Shown: in pieces, positions 32,492 to 43,965 of the stretch
Layout of the letters: each line of letters begins with the position of its first letter
Position numbering within the stretch: the first letter of the stretch is position 1
DNA from: JAJZNI01 sp035624785
Lineage (GTDB): Bacteria; Chloroflexota; Dormibacteria; Aeolococcales; Aeolococcaceae
Length of the DNA: 64,000 nucleotides
NCBI GenBank assembly: GCA_035624785.1
Contig: DASPQV010000011.1
Location: 1 to 64,000, forward strand
Direction: 5' to 3'
Made by a program: the position numbers and the translations under genes
The notes under the pieces: generated by a model
What the model saw: only the letters and a program-made list of their open reading frames with translations
Databases searched by the model: none
Told to the model about the DNA's origin: nothing

Positions 32492-33586
32492 ATGAGCCCA
32501 ATCACCAGTTCTCGCGAGCAGGGACGCCATCGCCTCATCGGGCTGGCGGCGATCGGCGGCACCCTGGCGGCGGCGGCCAGCGCCCTCACTTCCACCGGGG
32601 CCCTGGCCTCCGACATCACCCTGTACGGCGATCCCGCCTGGGCGGCCCAATTCTGGGTTGCCCAGACCCAGGATCACGACTGCGTCCTGATGTCGTCCGC
32701 GGACGTGGTCGGTCAGGTAACCGGCAGGTCCGTCTCCGAAGCCGAGATCATCCAGGTGGCCTCGCAGCTGACCGACCCGAGCACCGGCCAGTCGATCTAC
32801 GACCCCAGCTCGGGAAGCAGCATCGAGTACGTCCCCCTGCTCCTCCAGCAGTACGGGGTGCAGGCCGAGGTCGCGAGCGGCGGCACCATCGACCAGCTGG
32901 AGAGCGACCTGGGAAGGGGCTTTGCGGTGATCGTCTCGGTCGACGGCGAGAAGATCTGGAACGTCACCGACCCGTCCAGCCAGATGCAGGATCCCGACAC
33001 CCATGACCACGAGGTGGTGGTCACCGGCGTCGATCCCCAGTACGTGTACCTGAACGACAGCGGCGATGCCAACGTCGGCAGGGCGGAGAAGGTCCCGGTC
33101 GACGTCTTCACCCAGTCGTGGGCGACCAGCGGCGACGCTCTGGCCGTCACCACCCAGAGGGTGCTGGATCCGGCCCTCCAGAACGGGTCCCAGCCCGCTC
33201 AAAACTCCCAGCCCGGTCCGGTCTCGGTGACGTCCGGCGGTGCCGGCGGCGTCAACCCCAACGCCCTCGCCGTCCTCGTCATCGCCCTGCTCACCGCGGC
33301 GGCGGGTGCCGTCCTGCTCGCGGCTCGGCGGCGTCGCCAGCCCGCCCCGGTTCCGCAGTGGTCAACCGGCTTCGCCGCCCAGCCGGCACCCTTCTGGACA
33401 GCCCCGGTGGACGCCCTCACCGGCAATGGCGCCTGCCAGCAGTGGGCCGGCGAAATCACTCAGCCCTGGCCTCCCCAGGCGTGGCCGGCAGCCCCCGCCG
33501 TTCCGAGCCCGTCGTGGTCGCCGGTCCTTCCCCCTCCGTCCGCTCCGCCCGCGCCCGGTTCCTGGGGTTCCGTCTACCGCGGCTGA
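32492..33586 (+). CDS. Membrane-anchored C39-like cysteine peptidase, copy 2
   Basis: 364 residues, clear paralogue of the preceding gene. Signal peptide (about 1-40), C39-like domain with Cys64 (DHDCVLMSSADVVGQ), His173 (DHEVVVTG) and Asp189 (VYLNDSG), a Gly/Asn-rich linker, one C-terminal membrane helix (about 256-276), basic residues, and a cytosolic tail with TQPWPPQAWPAAP much like copy 1. The shared shape W-x-A-A-P in the tails suggests a conserved cytosolic docking segment (inference). Start: ATG 32492 after GGGAGA. It ends convergent with the kinase gene. Confidence 0.85.
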   Translation: MSPITSSREQGRHRLIGLAAIGGTLAAAASALTSTGALASDITLYGDPAWAAQFWVAQTQDHDCVLMSSADVVGQVTGRSVSEAEIIQVASQLTDPSTGQSIYDPSSGSSIEYVPLLLQQYGVQAEVASGGTIDQLESDLGRGFAVIVSVDGEKIWNVTDPSSQMQDPDTHDHEVVVTGVDPQYVYLNDSGDANVGRAEKVPVDVFTQSWATSGDALAVTTQRVLDPALQNGSQPAQNSQPGPVSVTSGGAGGVNPNALAVLVIALLTAAAGAVLLAARRRRQPAPVPQWSTGFAAQPAPFWTAPVDALTGNGACQQWAGEITQPWPPQAWPAAPAVPSPSWSPVLPPPSAPPAPGSWGSVYRG

Positions 33587-33608
33587 GATCGGCAGCGATC
33601 CGCCACCC

Positions 33609-33634
33609 GGGCGTCGGGGATCACCCCGGCGCCC
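33609..33634. terminator. Hairpin between the convergent C39-2 and kinase genes
   Basis: GGGCGTCGGGG / CCCCGGCGCCC, an 11-bp stem (one G-U pair) with an ATCA loop. It lies between the two stop codons and could terminate from either side. Confidence 0.55.
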
Positions 33635-33731
33635 GCGGCACATCGGGCCCCTCCGACCCGGGGATTCCGACGGCGCACCCGGCCAAGCCGCACGGGCTGG
33701 TCGGGAGATGCGAGCCGCGAAGCGGGGACGG

Positions 33732-35054
33732 TCAGGCCGGGCGGATGACGCCCCGAACCCCGCCGAAGTCAACCGCCAGGGGACGCACCCTGAGTCGCTG
33801 CCCGGGCGCCACCTGCTTCCTCCCCTCATCAGGGTCCTCCACCGACCAGGTGGCGTCGGAGAAGTTGTGGATGACCAGCGCTCCGGGACGCCCCGGGAAG
33901 GGCTCGACCACCGCTCTCACGGTGTCGTAATCCCGATCGCGTTGAAGGTGGGCGCTAGTGAGCGCCGCTCCCTCGGCAAGGACCACCAGGTGGCCGGGCA
34001 GCTCCAGCACCGCCGGCTGGGACACCACCCCCCCGCAATGCCAGCAGCGTTTGGCGGATTCGTCAGGGTCCCAGAACAGCGAGGCGCCGCAGACACAGGC
34101 GGACACGGTATCGCCGAGACGGATCAGGGCCCGTCGCCACACCCCCTCGGTGACGCGACCGCCGAGGGAGGCGTCGGTCAGCCCCGCGGTGAAGGTGCGA
34201 ACAAAGAGGTCCCTCATGAAACGCGGGTAGATCGGCCACCAGACCAGCCGCGGGTCTCCGGGCAGCGGCCGGTTGGAGCCGTCGAGGGGATCGAAGACGA
34301 AGAGGGGAGCGCGGCCGAAGTGCTGCAGGGCCAGGCCGGTCTCGGAGACGTGCCCGTCGCTGTGCCAGCTGTAGCTGGCCTCGACCCGGCTTCCCTCCAG
34401 CGGATGGCCGTGGATCAGCAGGAAGAAGAGGATGACGGCCAGCGAGTGCAGGTCGCTCACCGTCGAGGGCGGTGCCTCCTCGCGGAGCACCTCCGGGGCC
34501 ATGAAGCGGAGGGTTCCGCGCACGAAGACGGCGCTGCCGTCGGTGCCCACGTTGTCGTTGTCGACGATCGCCACCTCGCCGCTTCCCGGGTCAGCGAGGA
34601 GGTTGCCAAGGCTGATGTCCCGATAGCAGAGGCCACCCGCGTGGAGGGCCGCGAAGGCCTCGGAGATCCGCCTGCCTATCCCTGCGGCGGTGCGGAACGA
34701 GGGGGGCTCGGGGGCGCTGATGATCCGGGCCAGGGGCCGGAATCGGGCGGCGAGCAGCGGCATCACGTATCCGAAGCCGGCCATCCGATCGCAGACCACC
34801 AGGTCGAGAGGCCAGGCGAAGGCGGGATGGGGTCGCGGCCTCCCGGCCAGGGCACTGATCGAGGCCCGGATCTCGGCCCCGTGAACCATCGGCCGGTACC
34901 ACTTGATGGCGACCGGAGCGCCGCTGGGCAGCAGGGCCCGGTAGACCACTCCCTGACCGCCCTCGGCGATCCGCTGGCCCACCTTGACCTCGGCTCCGCC
35001 CGTGACCATGCGCACCGTGTCACCGGCTTCCGGGAAGAGGTCGGAAGGGCTCAT
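33732..35054 (-). CDS. Serine/threonine kinase of a TerY-P-type triad (kinase, Zn ribbon, FHA-like C-terminus)
   Basis: 440 residues. Kinase domain about 20-290: Gly loop AEGGQGVVY, Lys51 (VAIKWY), catalytic loop CYRDISLGNLL (HRD replaced by YRD, Asp146 kept), Mg-binding segment VDNDNV in place of DFG, and APEVL. A four-Cys ribbon follows (C320, C322, C337, C340). The C-terminal beta-rich segment (about 350-435, IHNFSDATWSV, APGQRLRVRPLAVDFG) resembles an FHA-like domain. The stop-start context PP2C then kinase is an ATGA overlap at 35051-35054. The kinase/PP2C/VWA gene set matches the TerY-P triads described by comparative genomics. Soluble, with no membrane segment. Start: ATG 35054. Confidence 0.88.
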   Translation of the reverse strand: MSPSDLFPEAGDTVRMVTGGAEVKVGQRIAEGGQGVVYRALLPSGAPVAIKWYRPMVHGAEIRASISALAGRPRPHPAFAWPLDLVVCDRMAGFGYVMPLLAARFRPLARIISAPEPPSFRTAAGIGRRISEAFAALHAGGLCYRDISLGNLLADPGSGEVAIVDNDNVGTDGSAVFVRGTLRFMAPEVLREEAPPSTVSDLHSLAVILFFLLIHGHPLEGSRVEASYSWHSDGHVSETGLALQHFGRAPLFVFDPLDGSNRPLPGDPRLVWWPIYPRFMRDLFVRTFTAGLTDASLGGRVTEGVWRRALIRLGDTVSACVCGASLFWDPDESAKRCWHCGGVVSQPAVLELPGHLVVLAEGAALTSAHLQRDRDYDTVRAVVEPFPGRPGALVIHNFSDATWSVEDPDEGRKQVAPGQRLRVRPLAVDFGGVRGVIRPA

Positions 35055-35878
35055 CGAGGCGCCTGGCTGTCGACCAGCAGAGCCAGGGTTGTGTCGTCCC
35101 CGCTTCCCGCGGTCGACGCGCAGCTGGCCGCCCACTCCGGGAGGTGAGCCCCCACCCAGTCGGCGCCATACCGGGTGAGAAGCCCGAGAAGGTCGGTGCC
35201 GAACTGCTCGTACCAGGGATCGTTGACCTGGGAGTTGGCGAATCCGTCGGTGGCGAGCAGGAGGAGGGCCAGCGGGGTGGTGTCGAGATCGAGCACGGCC
35301 ACCCGGAAGGAGGCGAGCGGATCCTCCTGGCAGAGGCTGGTGGTGAACCTCCCGTGGATCCAGGGATCGGGAGGAAGCGGCGACACCGCGCGGCCCGAGC
35401 GCTCCACCGCCAGCACGTCACCGTCTCCGATCTGGGCGATCATCACCCTCTGCCCGGCGAGCACGGCGAGCAGCAGGGTCGAACCGTAGGCGACCACCAC
35501 CCGGGCGCCGGTCTGGGCCCTCTCCTCGGGTGCCAGTGGGTCCGCTTCGAGATCACGGAGGACCGCGGCGCGCCATCCATCGACCACCGCCGGCACCAGC
35601 CGGTCGCGCAGCCGGTCCCGCAGCGCGGCCGGGCTGAGCACGCCGTCGACGTCGGCGGCGAACTGCGAGGCGAGGGCACAGGCCACCTCGACCGCCAGCT
35701 GGGAGCCGCGCCCGCTGCGGAAGTGTCGAGGGTCACCGTGACCGTCCGCGACAGCCACCGCCAGCGGCTCCCTACCCTCCTCAGCGGGGTGGCCCTGAAC
35801 CGAGACGGCGTCCTGGTTGGGCAGGGACGCGCTGATGTGTGCCGCACCTCGAACGCTCGCCGTGAACAGCCGCCACAT
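35051..35878 (-). CDS. PP2C-type protein phosphatase
   Basis: 275 residues, PPM fold. Metal-binding motifs VADGHGD, QIGDGDVLAV, LLATDGFANS and GSGDDTTLALL are all intact, so it should be an active Ser/Thr phosphatase. The start is the ATG at 35878, 4 bp after the VWA stop; the longer open frame to 36103 is antisense shadow of the VWA gene. The stop overlaps the kinase start, implying matched expression of the opposing enzymes. Confidence 0.9.
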   Translation of the reverse strand: MWRLFTASVRGAAHISASLPNQDAVSVQGHPAEEGREPLAVAVADGHGDPRHFRSGRGSQLAVEVACALASQFAADVDGVLSPAALRDRLRDRLVPAVVDGWRAAVLRDLEADPLAPEERAQTGARVVVAYGSTLLLAVLAGQRVMIAQIGDGDVLAVERSGRAVSPLPPDPWIHGRFTTSLCQEDPLASFRVAVLDLDTTPLALLLLATDGFANSQVNDPWYEQFGTDLLGLLTRYGADWVGAHLPEWAASCASTAGSGDDTTLALLVDSQAPR

Positions 35879-35882
35879 CGGA

Positions 35883-36689
35883 CTAGATGATGCTGTCCTC
35901 GTCGACCCGGCCGCGGGCCGCGCCGCCGGGGGCGCGGAGGAGCTGGGTGGCCAGGGCGTCCCGGTCAGCACCGACCTCCGACATCCTGGAGATGGCGATC
36001 GAAGCGGTAACCAGCCGGTCCGCGATCTGGTCGGTGCTGTCGGCAACCAGCACCGGCACCTGAGGATCGCCGATGAAGCGGCTGAGCGCCTCAGAGTTGG
36101 CATCCTGGCCGATGGCCACGGCGAGGCGGACGGCGGCTCGCCCGGCGGGAAGCGCCAGCAGCGCGCTCAGCCCGGCTTCGAACTGTCCCGGAGGGTCAGT
36201 GGGCAGTCCGTCGGTGATCAGCAGCAGGGCGGGCTGGAGCGCCCGGCTCTCCAGGCGTCCGGGGGCGAGGACCTCGGCGACCATGCGAAAGGCGGGACCC
36301 ATGTTGGTCCGGCCCTTCTCGACCTGCTGAAGGGGCCGCCAGCGCAGCCGCGACACCGGCACCGGCTCCTCGATGTGCCAGCGGGGGGCGTCGGCGAATG
36401 CCAGCACCCTGATCATCACCAGTGCCTTCTCCTGCTCCTGCTCCCACGCGGCCAGGTTGGGCAGCATCTCGGCGATCGCGAAGTTGAGGGCCTGCATCTT
36501 CTCGCCGCGCATCGAGCCGGAGCAGTCCGCGAGGATGATGAAGTGCAGGGGCCGGCGGGAGATGCCTCCACCCGGCATCAGGCTCGCGCTCCTCGAGATC
36601 CCCGGCGCGTGCGCCTCGACCTCCCCCGGCCCGCTCCCGGCGTCGACGCTCATCGTCATCCCGTGGCGTGCCCCGCCCTGCGGGGCCAT
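35883..36689 (-). CDS. VWA domain protein, TerY-like
   Basis: 268 residues. A von Willebrand A domain with the MIDAS motif LADCSGSM (Asp55, Ser57, Ser59), the conserved Thr in GRTNMGPAFR and LLLITDGLPTDPP. Such proteins bind metal and act as ligand-binding or scaffold subunits; in TerY-P triads the VWA protein is encoded with a kinase and PP2C phosphatase, as here. First gene of the three-gene operon. Several ATG/GTG starts are possible within the first 40 residues; 36689 is the most upstream ATG. It is divergent from the large surface protein gene. Confidence 0.88.
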   Translation of the reverse strand: MAPQGGARHGMTMSVDAGSGPGEVEAHAPGISRSASLMPGGGISRRPLHFIILADCSGSMRGEKMQALNFAIAEMLPNLAAWEQEQEKALVMIRVLAFADAPRWHIEEPVPVSRLRWRPLQQVEKGRTNMGPAFRMVAEVLAPGRLESRALQPALLLITDGLPTDPPGQFEAGLSALLALPAGRAAVRLAVAIGQDANSEALSRFIGDPQVPVLVADSTDQIADRLVTASIAISRMSEVGADRDALATQLLRAPGGAARGRVDEDSII

Positions 36690-36819
36690 CCCGGCCGTTC
36701 ACACGGCGCCGGTATCGCTCCCTGGGGAGCCCGGGCCGAGGGCCCAGTGTGCTGGGCCGGAATAACCTACCATGCGTGATCGGCACGCATCCGGCTCTGC
36801 CAACGGTTGGGAAGACGCC

Positions 36820-38361
36820 ATGAATGGAAACGACGTGGGGCTCGATCCGCAGGGGGAGGCGCGCCAGGCGCTGGCCTCGGCAGTGCGTGACTACGGACCG
36901 AGGGTGCTCTCCAATCCGCCCCTGCTCAACAACCTGTTCAAGGATCTGCTGCCCGGCTCGCCGAGGGAGGCGAGCCTTCTGGTCGCCGCTGCCGAGGGCA
37001 GTTCCGCGTCCATGCTGGAGCAGCAGGTGGCGGGCGTCGGTCCCGACACCGCGGTCCGCTCCATAGCCGGCAACCTGGCGCGGAGCCGGGCGCTGGACCC
37101 GGCGGCGTGCCTGTGGGCGGTCAGCGAGTTTGCCCGAGTCATGGGCTATCCGGTCAGCGAGGGCCCGCCGGCGCCAGCCCAGGATCCCGGCGCCACTCTG
37201 CCCTGGCCGGGACCGGCGGCGGCCGCCGCGGCAGCCGCCGCTCCCGCCGGTCCACCGCCACCCGCGCAGCCGCTCAATGCCGGCTACAGCCCGCCCACCG
37301 GCCCCGCCTTCGGCACCCAGGGCGGTGCGCTCAGCGGTCAGGTTCCCGGTGGGCCCACCGGACAGTACGGGGGTCCACCCGGTGGTCAGTACGGAGGCCC
37401 CCCCGGGGGCTATCCGGGTCAGCCGGCGGGCGGGCAGTGGGGAGCGCCGGGGGGACCGATGCAGGGGCCACCGCCCGGCATGGGGCCCGGCGGGCCGCCT
37501 CCCGGAATGGGTCCGGGCGGGCCGCCTCCCGGGATGGGCGGACCGGGTTCCCAGCCCCCCCAGTGGGGCACGGCTCCGACGCCGCCCAGCCGGGGCCGGG
37601 GTGGGCTCTTCGCGGTCATCGCCGCGATCGTCGTCATCGTGATCGTCGCCGGTTACATCGGGACGGCCGCCGTCGTCAAGCTGCCGCCCTTCGCCAAGTC
37701 GTCGCCCAAGCCGAGCCCGGTGGCCGTGGTGACGCCCACCCCGACCTCCACCGCCACTCCCACCGCAGCACCCTCGGCCTCGGAGACGTCGAGCCCGAGC
37801 GGGCCGACGGCGGCCACCTTCAACCTGGGCAACACCTTCGACTTCAGCAACTGCGAGAACACCGCCGCCTCGGTCCTCGGCCTCACCGATCCCAACTACT
37901 TCACGGTCATGGTGGCCATCAACTGCTCGTCGCCCAGCGACTCCGCGCTGTACTCGGACTTCCATGACGGCGACTACTTCCTGACCTCAGGCAACGGCTG
38001 CCAGTCGTTGACAGACTGCCTGCCCGACTACATGACCTCCAACGGCTCCTGCTCCACCGAGCCCAGCAGCGACTACGTGGACGGCAACGTCACGGCGGAG
38101 GACCTCTGCGACCTCTCGGGCGCGGGCAACGCCGAGGACTACGTCCTCTACGCATCCTTCGACAGCCAGTCGAGTCAGTCGAGCTACTACAACTCGCTGC
38201 TCGACCTGAACGGGATGACCACCGGGGTGGGCACCTGCAGCTCGGAGGACTTCAGCACCACCGCCGACGGCAGCGCCACGTTCTGCGAGAACACCTACAC
38301 GATGGGCAGCAGCAGCTCGACCGCCGGCGACCTCTTCCAGTGGGACTCGAGCGGAAGCTGA
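36820..38361 (+). CDS. Single-pass membrane protein with cytosolic helical domain and Cys-rich surface domain
   Basis: 513 residues, not a recognised enzyme. Residues 15-105 (ALASAVRDYGPRVLSNPPLL...FARVMGYPV) form a helical domain resembling one found fused to diverse signalling modules in bacteria. A long Ala/Pro/Gly-rich linker (about 120-255, with PGGQYGGPPGG and PGMGPGGPPP repeats) leads to one membrane helix (about 262-285). Outside are a Pro/Thr/Ser stalk and a Ser/Thr/Asn-rich domain with about ten Cys, likely disulphide-bonded. The divergent neighbours are the VWA/PP2C/kinase triad, so it may be their membrane receptor or substrate (inference). Start ATG 36820 (GGGAAG upstream) or ATG 36772. 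Confidence 0.8.
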   Translation: MNGNDVGLDPQGEARQALASAVRDYGPRVLSNPPLLNNLFKDLLPGSPREASLLVAAAEGSSASMLEQQVAGVGPDTAVRSIAGNLARSRALDPAACLWAVSEFARVMGYPVSEGPPAPAQDPGATLPWPGPAAAAAAAAAPAGPPPPAQPLNAGYSPPTGPAFGTQGGALSGQVPGGPTGQYGGPPGGQYGGPPGGYPGQPAGGQWGAPGGPMQGPPPGMGPGGPPPGMGPGGPPPGMGGPGSQPPQWGTAPTPPSRGRGGLFAVIAAIVVIVIVAGYIGTAAVVKLPPFAKSSPKPSPVAVVTPTPTSTATPTAAPSASETSSPSGPTAATFNLGNTFDFSNCENTAASVLGLTDPNYFTVMVAINCSSPSDSALYSDFHDGDYFLTSGNGCQSLTDCLPDYMTSNGSCSTEPSSDYVDGNVTAEDLCDLSGAGNAEDYVLYASFDSQSSQSSYYNSLLDLNGMTTGVGTCSSEDFSTTADGSATFCENTYTMGSSSSTAGDLFQWDSSGS

Positions 38362-38430
38362 GCGCCTGATCCCAGGGCTCCGGCCGGGGTGGCGCCGGGC
38401 ATCGCTCCGGCGGGACCGCGGGGCGCCGAA

Positions 38431-39414
38431 TCAGCTCCGGTCGGCCACCGCGCGGAGGATCAGGGCCAGGTTGGCGGGCCGCTCCGCCATCCGCCGCATC
38501 AGGTAGGGGTACCAGCGCTCGCCGAAGGGCAGGTAGACGCGGACGCCCTCACCCGCCGCGACGAGCCGGCTCTGTTCATCGGGGCGGATACCGTAGAGCA
38601 TCTGGTGCTCATGGCCGATGCCGTCGCCCGCCGCCGCCATGACCCGGTGGGAGGCGTCGATCAGGAGGGGATCGTGGGTCGCCACCAGCGGAGTGGCGCC
38701 GCCCTTCGCCAGGATCCGCAGGCAGCGCACGTAGGCGGCACGCACCTCGCCCCGGCGCTGCCAGGCCAGCGCCACGGGCTCCTGGTAGGCGCCCTTGCAG
38801 AGCCGGATCCGGGAGCCGGCATGGGCGAGGGCGCGGCAGTCGTCCTCGGACCTCCGGAGCGAGGCCTGGATCACCAGCCCGGTGGCGGGGAACTCGGTGC
38901 GCAGGCGGGCCCCGATCCGGAGGGTGGAGTCGGTGGTCGTGTGGTCCTCCATGTCGAGGGTCACGGCCATGCCGGCGGCGGCGGCCTCCCGGCAGACGGT
39001 GTGCGCGTTCTCGTAGGCCAGATCCTCGTCGAGTGCCTGACCCAGGGAGGACAGCTTGACTGAGAGCTCAGCGGCAAGCGGGAGGCCCTCCCCGGCCAGC
39101 CGGCTCACCAGGGTGCATAGGGCGGAGACCGCCTCCCGAGCATCGCTGTGATCGTGGGTATCCTCGCCCAGGCGGTCGATGGTCACGGCCAGGCCACGGG
39201 AGGCGAGCGTCCGGGCCACCCCCACCGCGTCGTCGATGCGCTCGCCGGCCACGAAGCGGTGGACCAGCTGCCGGGTCAGGGGCGCGGTGGACACGGTCCG
39301 CTGCACCCAGCGGCGCCGCGAGGCCCACAGCATGGCGTGGCGCAGAGCCGCTGCGCCCGACACTCCGCGCGGCCATCCCCGTGCGGCGCCCCAACCGGGA
39401 TGATCGGACGCCAT
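38431..39414 (-). CDS. Proline dehydrogenase
   Basis: 327 residues, the monofunctional PRODH length. The FAD-binding TIM barrel shows AELSVKLSSLGQ, VTLDMEDH, IRLCKGAY, GHEHQMLYGIR and the substrate-binding VYLPFGERWYPYLMRRMAERPANL. It oxidises proline to pyrroline-5-carboxylate at the membrane. Start: ATG 39414. A GATAAT hexamer lies six bases upstream and no SD is visible, so a leaderless mRNA is possible; a GTG at 39438 is also in frame. It follows atpC on the same strand. No P5C dehydrogenase is in the window. Confidence 0.93.
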   Translation of the reverse strand: MASDHPGWGAARGWPRGVSGAAALRHAMLWASRRRWVQRTVSTAPLTRQLVHRFVAGERIDDAVGVARTLASRGLAVTIDRLGEDTHDHSDAREAVSALCTLVSRLAGEGLPLAAELSVKLSSLGQALDEDLAYENAHTVCREAAAAGMAVTLDMEDHTTTDSTLRIGARLRTEFPATGLVIQASLRRSEDDCRALAHAGSRIRLCKGAYQEPVALAWQRRGEVRAAYVRCLRILAKGGATPLVATHDPLLIDASHRVMAAAGDGIGHEHQMLYGIRPDEQSRLVAAGEGVRVYLPFGERWYPYLMRRMAERPANLALILRAVADRS

Positions 39415-39515
39415 GCGGTGATTATCGGCGTCCGCCACCGGGTCCGGGCACCCGTGACCGACCTGGTGCTCCGACCCGGCCAGCGTCCCCGGCCACGGCG
39501 CAGGTCGGGGAGGGC

Positions 39516-39944
39516 TCAGGAGGGCGGCTGTCCGGGCCGCGCCGCGCGCCGGCGGCGGACCTCGGCCACCCGCAGCCGGTAGAGGGCCCGCTCCAGCTTG
39601 GCCGCCGCCTCGGCATCATCGGCGCGCTCCGCGAGCGCCTCCTCGGCGGCCTGCTTGGCCCTCGCCGCTCGGGCCTGATCGATGTCCTCGGCGCGTTCCG
39701 CGGCGTCCGCCAGGATGACGACCCGCTCGGGCAGGACCTCGAGGAACCCGCCGGCAATGAAGAGGTACTCGTCGACCCCCTCGTTGCGGACCATGATCTC
39801 GCCGGTGCGCAGGGGGGTCAGGAGGGGAATATGCCGCGGCAGCACCCCCAGATCGCCGTCGGTCCCCGGCGCGAGCACGAAGTCGGCCTCCTGGGAGAGC
39901 ACGCTCCCCTCGGCGGTGACCAGCTCGACCTGGAGCTTCGGCAT
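39516..39944 (-). CDS. atpC: ATP synthase epsilon subunit
   Basis: 142 residues: an N-terminal beta-sandwich (LQVELVTAEGSVLSQEADFVLAPGTDGDLGVLPRHIPLLT) and a C-terminal helical pair (AERAEDIDQARAARAKQAAEEAL). Inhibitory and coupling subunit of F1. Last gene of the ATP synthase operon, 8 bp after atpD. Confidence 0.96.
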   Translation of the reverse strand: MPKLQVELVTAEGSVLSQEADFVLAPGTDGDLGVLPRHIPLLTPLRTGEIMVRNEGVDEYLFIAGGFLEVLPERVVILADAAERAEDIDQARAARAKQAAEEALAERADDAEAAAKLERALYRLRVAEVRRRRAARPGQPPS

Positions 39945-39952
39945 ACCCGCGC

Positions 39953-41494
<1,542 letters not shown>

Positions 41495-41519
41495 GGTTCG
41501 GGGGTCTCCTTGTGGGCTC

Positions 41520-42374
41520 TCAGGATTGGAGGGCGGCGCCGCCGCCGACCACCTCCATCAGCTCGGTGGTGATGGTCGCCTGCCGCACCTTGTTGGCGGT
41601 GAGGGTGAGGCTCTGGATCAGCTCCCCGGCGTTCTCCGAGGCGCCGTGCATGGCCACGATCTTGGCCGCCTGCTCGCTGGCCACGTTGTCGAGCACGGCG
41701 CGGTACACCTGGGCCTCCACGTAGCGGGGCAGCAGCGCGTCGAGGACCTCCCTGGCGTCGGGCTCGTACTCGAAGTCCGCCGCCACCTTGGGGGCGTCCT
41801 CCGGCGGCTGCACCGGGATCAGGCGCTGCAGGGTGGGCTGCTGACGCCCCGTGCTCACGAACTGTGCGTAAACGACATCCACCTGGTCGCAGCCGCCCTC
41901 CTCGTAGCGCTGCATGGCCACCCGGATCGCGGGGAGCACGTCCCCCAGGGTCGGCCGGTCCCCGTAGTTGCTGACGTCGGCGATCAGGTCCTTGCCGAGG
42001 CGGCGCATGGTGTCGCGGCCGCGCCGGCCGATGCTCACCACCTGGACGGGGACCTCGCTGTCGTTGATCTCACGGAGGGCCAGCCGGATGCTGTTGCTGT
42101 TCAACCCGCCCACCAGCCCGCGGTCGGTGGTGACCAGGATCAGGCAGCGATGCTCGAGAGGACGAGCGGTCAGATAGGGGTGCTGGTACTCAGGAGTCCG
42201 GCGCATCAGCTCGGCCATCACCCCACTCAGCTCGTCAGCGTAGGGCCGTGCCCGCTGCATCCGGTCCTGGGCGCGGCGCAGCTTGGAAGCGGCCACCAGC
42301 TCCATGGCCTTGGTGATCTTCTGGGTGTTGGCGACGCTCCGGATCCGGCGACGCAGGTCCCTGAGGCTGGGCAT
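41520..42374 (-). CDS. atpG: ATP synthase gamma subunit
   Basis: 284 residues. The coiled-coil N-terminus MPSLRDLRRRIRSVANTQKITKAMELVAASKLRR and C-terminus KVRQATITTELMEVVGGGAAL are diagnostic of the rotor shaft. LVTTDRGLVGGLN lies in the middle domain. It lies between atpA and atpD in standard order. Confidence 0.97.
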   Translation of the reverse strand: MPSLRDLRRRIRSVANTQKITKAMELVAASKLRRAQDRMQRARPYADELSGVMAELMRRTPEYQHPYLTARPLEHRCLILVTTDRGLVGGLNSNSIRLALREINDSEVPVQVVSIGRRGRDTMRRLGKDLIADVSNYGDRPTLGDVLPAIRVAMQRYEEGGCDQVDVVYAQFVSTGRQQPTLQRLIPVQPPEDAPKVAADFEYEPDAREVLDALLPRYVEAQVYRAVLDNVASEQAAKIVAMHGASENAGELIQSLTLTANKVRQATITTELMEVVGGGAALQS

Positions 42375-42420
42375 CAGCGTCCGGGCTCCGATGGAGGGGG
42401 TTGGCGCGGCCAGCAGAGGA

Positions 42421-43941
<1,521 letters not shown>

Positions 43942-43965
43942 CGCTGGGTTGTTCCCGACCTCCGA

